64,000 nucleotides of DNA, taken from Daphnia pulex (Eukaryota > Arthropoda > Branchiopoda > Diplostraca > Daphniidae). A program made the translations under genes and the position numbers. Of the stretch, positions 59,298 to 64,000 are shown in pieces. The notes beneath the pieces are model-generated. The model was not told the DNA's origin, searched no databases, and worked only from the letters and a program-made list of their open reading frames with translations. Each line of letters begins with the position of its first letter. Position 1 is the first letter of the stretch. The DNA lies in contig NC_060023.1 in NCBI RefSeq assembly GCF_021134715.1, positions 1,922,001 through 1,986,000 on the forward strand. Reading direction: 5' to 3'.

Positions 59298-62200
59298 TTA
59301 AGGATTAGTATTCGTTAGTTGTGTGATATGGTCAGAGGTGATTTGATGTATTTTTTGAGTCAATATTTCTACGACCTTTTCCGCTTTTCTGGCCAGTTCA
59401 CATTTCAAATCAGTCATCGCTCTATTTAGGAAACGCTTATTTTCTTCAACGTCAAAGTCGTCAGCCGTCGATGGTGATGGTAGAAGGTTATCTTTGTTTA
59501 CATCCAAGATGAACGTTTGTAAGTGCGTCCGAGTCTTGCACACCATCCACATTTTCGTATTTAAATCTTCCAATATTTGTTCAATGGATTGAATATCGGA
59601 ATTGAACACCTCGTAAATTAGTAAACCTCCCGTTTGTCGATTCTCGCTAATCTCGACGAGTTTTGAGGTGATGGTGATTTCCAACTCCGAAACCCATTCG
59701 CAACCGTCTTTGAACCATTCAACTGCGATAGCTTTTATTCTCTCATCAGTCAAAAGTCGTGCTTTTTGTTGTCCTTGCAAACGATGGAGTTGGGCCAACG
59801 TTTCTTTAATTTCGACAGAGTTTTGGTCAATAATTTTATTGATTTGCGCTTTTAGAAAGTCACAAAGAAGAAGACATTGAGAATGTAGCCGGCTGTGGAA
59901 GGATAACTTATTTTTTGGCTTGATCAGTTGGGTCTTATCGGATAAAAATGCTTCTCTTTGAGCCGTTATTTGTTTCCTGCTTTGTCGCATCCGTCTCTCC
60001 GATTCGGTGGTCATTCTGATTGCATTTTTAAGATCTTGGTCGGATGTCTCATGTGAATTTAACAATTCCAAAATAGTTTTGAACTTGTCGATGGGCTCAG
60101 CTTTCCCGATGACACTTCTAAGCCTTTGGCGAGTGAAATCGGCCCAAGTAAAGTTGCTGCGCGTTAAAATGGTTGTAACGGCGTATAAAATGTCAGAGAG
60201 ACCGCCACTAAAGAACAAATTTTTGCAAATTCCGAACTTCAATATTTTGCTGTAAACCAGGAACGCTCCGACGCCCACAGATGCGGCACCCCCGGCAATG
60301 ATAATCGTTGATATCGCTGATGTCAGACAAACCATTTTCCACGATCTTTCACGATCTTTAATACCGATGACTTGATTGAGTCCCACTAAATCGAATGTGT
60401 AGAGTTCGCTGGAAATGTTATTCAATTTTGGAATGTTGCGAACGTCTGCTTCGATAAAGTCGAGCACAATGTCAAAGTCTTTCATCCTGGGCGCATACAC
60501 TGGTTGGCGGCTTCTCAGAAACTCTACGATACATTTACACTCCTCTTCGTCGACATTTTCAATTTTTTTAACTTCCTCTTCCAAATCTACCGATGCATCC
60601 TCTGTGACCCGAGTGCCAGAGATGACGTGCGCAGCCATAAGATCGCTCAGCATATCTCGATAAGGCTTCAGAGGCAGTACATCTATTGCTTTGAGTCGCA
60701 AATTTTTCTCGTCCGTTTCTTGTTTCGCCTTAAAGTTTTTCCCCCCTTCATACGTCAAGTGCTTCTCAGCAGCCTTCAGCCAGTGACGCTTAACAATTTC
60801 GGCAGCGAACTTTCGACCGACCAGACGCACGACTGTGTCTTCGTAAGCAGGACAGTCGGAATAACTAAAATGTTGGTCATCGTACTCAGACGAGAGATTA
60901 CCAAATTCGTCAATAATATTTTGCTCTACCAAAGCATTCCAGATTCTTTCTTGTTCAGACGAATCAATCTTAACTCGACTCAAGTCATCTCTTCCCAGTC
61001 GACCAAACTGGTTCAGGTTGACTTTTTTGAGGTTCTCTATATTGAGTTTTGCGATTTTGTTGTACTCAAAGTTTGTCTTTCTCTGAAGATATTCTTCTTC
61101 CGTTAAAGTATCTTCAACGTACTGTTTGCTGAAAATCAATTTTTCCCCTCTCTCCAGTTCAGTTCTGTTGGCGTACGTTGGATTGAATAAGACGTAAATG
61201 TTTCGATTTTCATCCAGATTATATTTTATGTCAAACCCAAAGTCTAATGTAATTGAGCGATTTGTTGCGTCGAGTTTGGGTTCGATTTCACAATCCTTTT
61301 CCGACACGATAACGCATTTCATGTTGGAACATTTGCCCCCATCGATAACTTGCAATGCTTCCTCATCGACGAGTTTCTTCCAAAAAGACTTTCTAGTGCA
61401 CAGGATCAAACTTTCCTTTTCAAGTTTCTCTTCGATCTGCTTTTCTAATTCTTTTTCGATATCCTTTTCAGCCAGGCCCATTTTGAAAACCAAATCAAGT
61501 GTTTTATTCAGAGTTGATGCACTCACTCCGTAGTCGTAAGCTACCTGCTCGATAGCAGTTTCTAAATTCGATTTTGTTGTTGCTCCGTTTTCTTTCACTT
61601 TACTAATAATATCTTTTGGAAACGGAATTGTGTCGGAACTGTTGATCTTACAAACGGTGCATTTTGTAGACTTCACCAGTGAATGAAATAATTTTTCCAC
61701 TTTTTCGGGACAAATTTTGTTCTTCTTTGATTCTTCAACTGTTTTGCCAAACGGTTGGAATCGACTTGTATTTTTTTCGTAAAACAATTTGAAATTTTTA
61801 GCTGTTCGTTTAAAAAATTCCAATTCTTTCGGAGGAACGATTCCTGCTTGTTTAAGATCCGAAGCGCAGCAGTAATTATTGCCCAGTAAAGAGCGAATGT
61901 TACCGATAAAATATTCCAAAAGCTGAACCGTATTGTCCTTTTGCTGTTTGTAGCCATCAACAGCGCAAAAAGAAGGTGTTTGGTGTCGATTTGTCTGCGT
62001 AACTTTGCGGTAAAAAGTAAGTTCCATGTCTACGTGTTGGTTCAGCATGGATTCGCAAGTACGCAAGGTTCGAATAAATATTGCTTTATCTTTTTCTAGG
62101 TCTCCTCGGAATAAAACAAAAGCATAATAGTAAAAAGCGGATGGGTAGCAGAAGCAGTCGTTTAATGTCATGAGTGGTTTCAACATGTCAGCTGCTGTTG

Positions 62201-62651
62201 AGAGATTTGTTTTTTTCTTTTGTGTGGCCAGATATTTGGCCATGGCAACTGAACGGACCGGCGTCATCCAACTAATGTTGGCTGTTTTATTGTCAGGCAA
62301 TTTGAATTCGCTTATGAAATCTTTGAATTCTTCCATGTAATAGGAAAAAGATAGTTCCAGCTGGTCAACCGTTTCGTCAAGCCAAAGAGCCCATTTGTCT
62401 AGGATGCTATCGCATATGATTTTAATTTCCTGATCTTCGTGTTCTCGATATTTCAACTCATTCGTTGTACTGATGTAATCAACTGAAAAGTCCCCAAAAA
62501 ATGTTTCTTCGTGTTCGATGTTTCTGGCATCGTCGTCGAAACGGGACATTCGTTGCGACTCTTGCCATTGACGCTCTATTTTCATACTCACAAATTTACC
62601 AGCGCCCCACTTTTGTCCTCCTCTGGATGTTGAGTGTGCCAACTCGTCGCA
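59298..62651 (-). CDS. C-terminal ~1,117 codons of a giant SecA-like gene (after an in-frame TAG)
   Basis: Same reading frame as the SecA-like motor to its right, separated only by one TAG at 62,652-62,654. It starts CDELAHSTSRGGQKW right after that stop and runs without introns to a TAA at 59,298. The first part is helical and acidic and probably equals the accessory domain after a SecA motor. A middle region (about 60,700-61,700) is mixed alpha/beta with CTVCKINSSD and ILCTRKSF segments. Around residues 770-798 (60,250-60,338) is a striking Gly/Ala-rich hydrophobic stretch (STIIIAGGAASVGVGAFLVY). The last 250 residues are heptad-rich coiled coil (QLHRLQGQQKARLL). The C-terminal function is not recognised. 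If TAG is read as stop, this part lacks an ATG at its start. Confidence 0.75.
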   Translation of the reverse strand, partial: CDELAHSTSRGGQKWGAGKFVSMKIERQWQESQRMSRFDDDARNIEHEETFFGDFSVDYISTTNELKYREHEDQEIKIICDSILDKWALWLDETVDQLELSFSYYMEEFKDFISEFKLPDNKTANISWMTPVRSVAMAKYLATQKKKTNLSTAADMLKPLMTLNDCFCYPSAFYYYAFVLFRGDLEKDKAIFIRTLRTCESMLNQHVDMELTFYRKVTQTNRHQTPSFCAVDGYKQQKDNTVQLLEYFIGNIRSLLGNNYCCASDLKQAGIVPPKELEFFKRTAKNFKLFYEKNTSRFQPFGKTVEESKKNKICPEKVEKLFHSLVKSTKCTVCKINSSDTIPFPKDIISKVKENGATTKSNLETAIEQVAYDYGVSASTLNKTLDLVFKMGLAEKDIEKELEKQIEEKLEKESLILCTRKSFWKKLVDEEALQVIDGGKCSNMKCVIVSEKDCEIEPKLDATNRSITLDFGFDIKYNLDENRNIYVLFNPTYANRTELERGEKLIFSKQYVEDTLTEEEYLQRKTNFEYNKIAKLNIENLKKVNLNQFGRLGRDDLSRVKIDSSEQERIWNALVEQNIIDEFGNLSSEYDDQHFSYSDCPAYEDTVVRLVGRKFAAEIVKRHWLKAAEKHLTYEGGKNFKAKQETDEKNLRLKAIDVLPLKPYRDMLSDLMAAHVISGTRVTEDASVDLEEEVKKIENVDEEECKCIVEFLRSRQPVYAPRMKDFDIVLDFIEADVRNIPKLNNISSELYTFDLVGLNQVIGIKDRERSWKMVCLTSAISTIIIAGGAASVGVGAFLVYSKILKFGICKNLFFSGGLSDILYAVTTILTRSNFTWADFTRQRLRSVIGKAEPIDKFKTILELLNSHETSDQDLKNAIRMTTESERRMRQSRKQITAQREAFLSDKTQLIKPKNKLSFHSRLHSQCLLLCDFLKAQINKIIDQNSVEIKETLAQLHRLQGQQKARLLTDERIKAIAVEWFKDGCEWVSELEITITSKLVEISENRQTGGLLIYEVFNSDIQSIEQILEDLNTKMWMVCKTRTHLQTFILDVNKDNLLPSPSTADDFDVEENKRFLNRAMTDLKCELARKAEKVVEILTQKIHQITSDHITQLTNTNP

Positions 62652-64000
62652 CTAGATGAATATTCCGCTGCCAGGAGCTCCATTTCTAGCTGAACGTCCC
62701 ATTGCTTGCTCCTCAATCCGCTCATTTTTCGGTAAAAAGGTCAGACAAATGTGAAGCCCTCCGTTCTTTCTGAGTTTTTCGCTGATTTTTATGTTAGTCC
62801 CTCGTCCGGCCAAATTGGTGGTAACGATGACGTGACCAACCTCCAGTGATTGACTTTCGAAAGCGAATTTCTCGAAGTCACGCGTGTAGCAATGGATGTT
62901 ATCGGCATTGATTAATTCAGAACTTTTCAAGCTTTTGTGAATGAGGTTAACGGATTTGATGGAGTGACAAAATATGACGACGGAACGAGCCTCATGGCGA
63001 TCGGTAGTAAGAATTGTCTGCTCAGTTTCCTTGATGATGGTTTTCAACCAGGTTTCTTTTGATTTTAATACCTTCGGTGGTTTAAGATGAAAGCGTTTTT
63101 CGAAAGCTGTCGGAATGACGAAATAAAGGCATTTATAATTTCTCTCCATGAAGGTTCGATCGGTTTTAGTCCCCAGCGTACCGGACACTCCGGCTAGTTT
63201 TTCGTATTTCTTCATGTAGGTCGCGTTGGAAATAAAAATGGTTTTGAGACTTTGAAGTGTCAACTTGCAACCTTCCTTCAGCTGAATAAATTGATGAAGG
63301 GCTTCGTCCCACTGGGTTGAAATTTGGTCAGTCCCCGTGTCCGGATCGATGATAATTACTTGTGGATTAAGATCTGGACTTGTATCAGTTCGATCTTGGT
63401 CGACAACGTAGTCCTTGTCGATTTCTAGTTCCAGAGCATGAAAAGCGTTGTCTATCCAAGAGTTTAGGTGTCGATCGACGAAGGGCATCAAATGGTCGGG
63501 TATTCGGATGTGACGCTCGCGTTCTGCAACTTTGCGGAAATAAAAGGCGATCTTGGGGTTTAGATTTTCTTGATAATTGATTTTCTGGATTCCGTTTTTC
63601 ATTAACAGGTGCCCTTCTGCGTCGATGATTTTGTCTTCGATTAGATAGTTCCATAGTGCGTTCGTTTCTGATGGGTTGTCTTCTAATTGAGCGTGAATTG
63701 ATTTCAAATCTTCCTTGGTTATTGCCCCGTAGAGATCGTAAAGGACGGCCTTTTTAACAGACTCTTTCAGGATTGAATCATCTGTTTCGATGGAAGAAGT
63801 GCAAACTTTTTCCCAAATGAAAACGTAAACTGATTCTAGCGTCTCCATGCCCGGGATATCGTGCGACAGATAGAGAGTATTGTTGCCGCGGTCGAGCAGC
63901 ATGCAGTCTACTTCGTCAATAATAACAAGGTCCATCGTTCGATCACCTCGAATGTTATGATGGTAGAAGTAGTCCATCAGATAATCTCGCTGGAAGTTGG
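62652..64000 (-). CDS. SecA-like DEAD-type ATPase motor (5' end outside window)
   Basis: The frame is open to the window edge (QRDYLMDYFYHHNIRGD...), so the nucleotide-binding Walker A segment lies beyond it. Visible SecA-type motifs are DEVDCMLLDRG (motif II, about residues 22-32 from the first Met), VSGTLG (cf. TGT in SecA), VIVTTNLAGRGTNI (motif V, about 62,800) and EEQAMGRSARNGAPGSG (motif VI, about 62,690). In bacteria SecA drives protein export. Here there is no sign of bacterial neighbours, the base composition is like the host, and a degenerate copy lies at 52,872. It is therefore a nuclear gene of ultimately bacterial-type ancestry, probably with a new cytosolic role. It ends GIFI-TAG; relatives of SecA continue here, so the stop interrupts the protein. 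Confidence 0.85.
   Translation of the reverse strand, partial: NFQRDYLMDYFYHHNIRGDRTMDLVIIDEVDCMLLDRGNNTLYLSHDIPGMETLESVYVFIWEKVCTSSIETDDSILKESVKKAVLYDLYGAITKEDLKSIHAQLEDNPSETNALWNYLIEDKIIDAEGHLLMKNGIQKINYQENLNPKIAFYFRKVAERERHIRIPDHLMPFVDRHLNSWIDNAFHALELEIDKDYVVDQDRTDTSPDLNPQVIIIDPDTGTDQISTQWDEALHQFIQLKEGCKLTLQSLKTIFISNATYMKKYEKLAGVSGTLGTKTDRTFMERNYKCLYFVIPTAFEKRFHLKPPKVLKSKETWLKTIIKETEQTILTTDRHEARSVVIFCHSIKSVNLIHKSLKSSELINADNIHCYTRDFEKFAFESQSLEVGHVIVTTNLAGRGTNIKISEKLRKNGGLHICLTFLPKNERIEEQAMGRSARNGAPGSGIFI

Noticed and set aside
59298-64000. Bacterial contamination as source of the SecA-like gene
   Set aside because: It is contiguous with host-type repeats, a related fragment sits in an intron 7 kb away, and base composition and flanks are host-like.
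1-64000. tRNA or rRNA genes
   Set aside because: I saw no clear cloverleaf with A and B boxes or rRNA-like block by eye. A tRNA scan would be needed to exclude a single tRNA.

Overview
This is a eukaryotic, invertebrate nuclear window. Genes are broken by short GT-AG introns, many of about 60-90 bp, on an AT-rich background. The recognisable host genes (4-aminobutyrate aminotransferase and a nuclear fallout/Rab11-FIP4-type protein), the SecA-like gene and the compact introns suggest an arthropod, most likely a branchiopod crustacean such as Daphnia. That identification is inference; no rRNA or mitochondrial marker is present.

Layout. 0-13 kb: a small cysteine-rich secreted protein gene (about 3 kb). 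Then comes the older, damaged copy of a segmental duplication: a membrane-protein pseudogene, an intact Ser-rich secreted protein gene and a fragment of the aminotransferase gene. A 1.1 kb dispersed repeat occurs at both ends of this interval. 13,278-24,107: a 10.83 kb apparently complete DNA transposon with 1,825 bp inverted terminal repeats (TIRs) and a 6 bp target-site duplication (TSD). 24.3-31.3 kb: the second copy of the duplicated block, with an intact membrane-protein gene, an intact Ser-rich gene and the complete seven-exon GABA transaminase gene. 33-43.4 kb: a long Rab11-FIP4/nuf-type gene on the minus strand. 47.9-48.9 kb: a four-exon two-pass membrane protein. 51-58 kb: a direct duplication around an unrecognised gene, a coding minisatellite, a TTAA-flanked fold-back element and a small hAT-like insertion. 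59.3-64 kb: a very large SecA-like ATPase gene running off the right edge, interrupted once by an in-frame TAG.

The most interesting system is the transposon. Each TIR carries a start codon, a first exon and six identical-length 75-nt exons repeated at an exact 148 bp period. The left TIR reads inward into a DDE integrase (predicted 722 aa). The right TIR reads inward into a HECT-type E3 ubiquitin ligase (predicted 873 aa). The two proteins therefore share the same roughly 200-residue N-terminus, and probably the same promoter, even though their catalytic parts are unrelated. Between them lie intron-containing fragments of two host genes, TAF2 and a HEATR6-like gene, which look captured. All exon models were made by hand from splice signals and reading-frame continuity.
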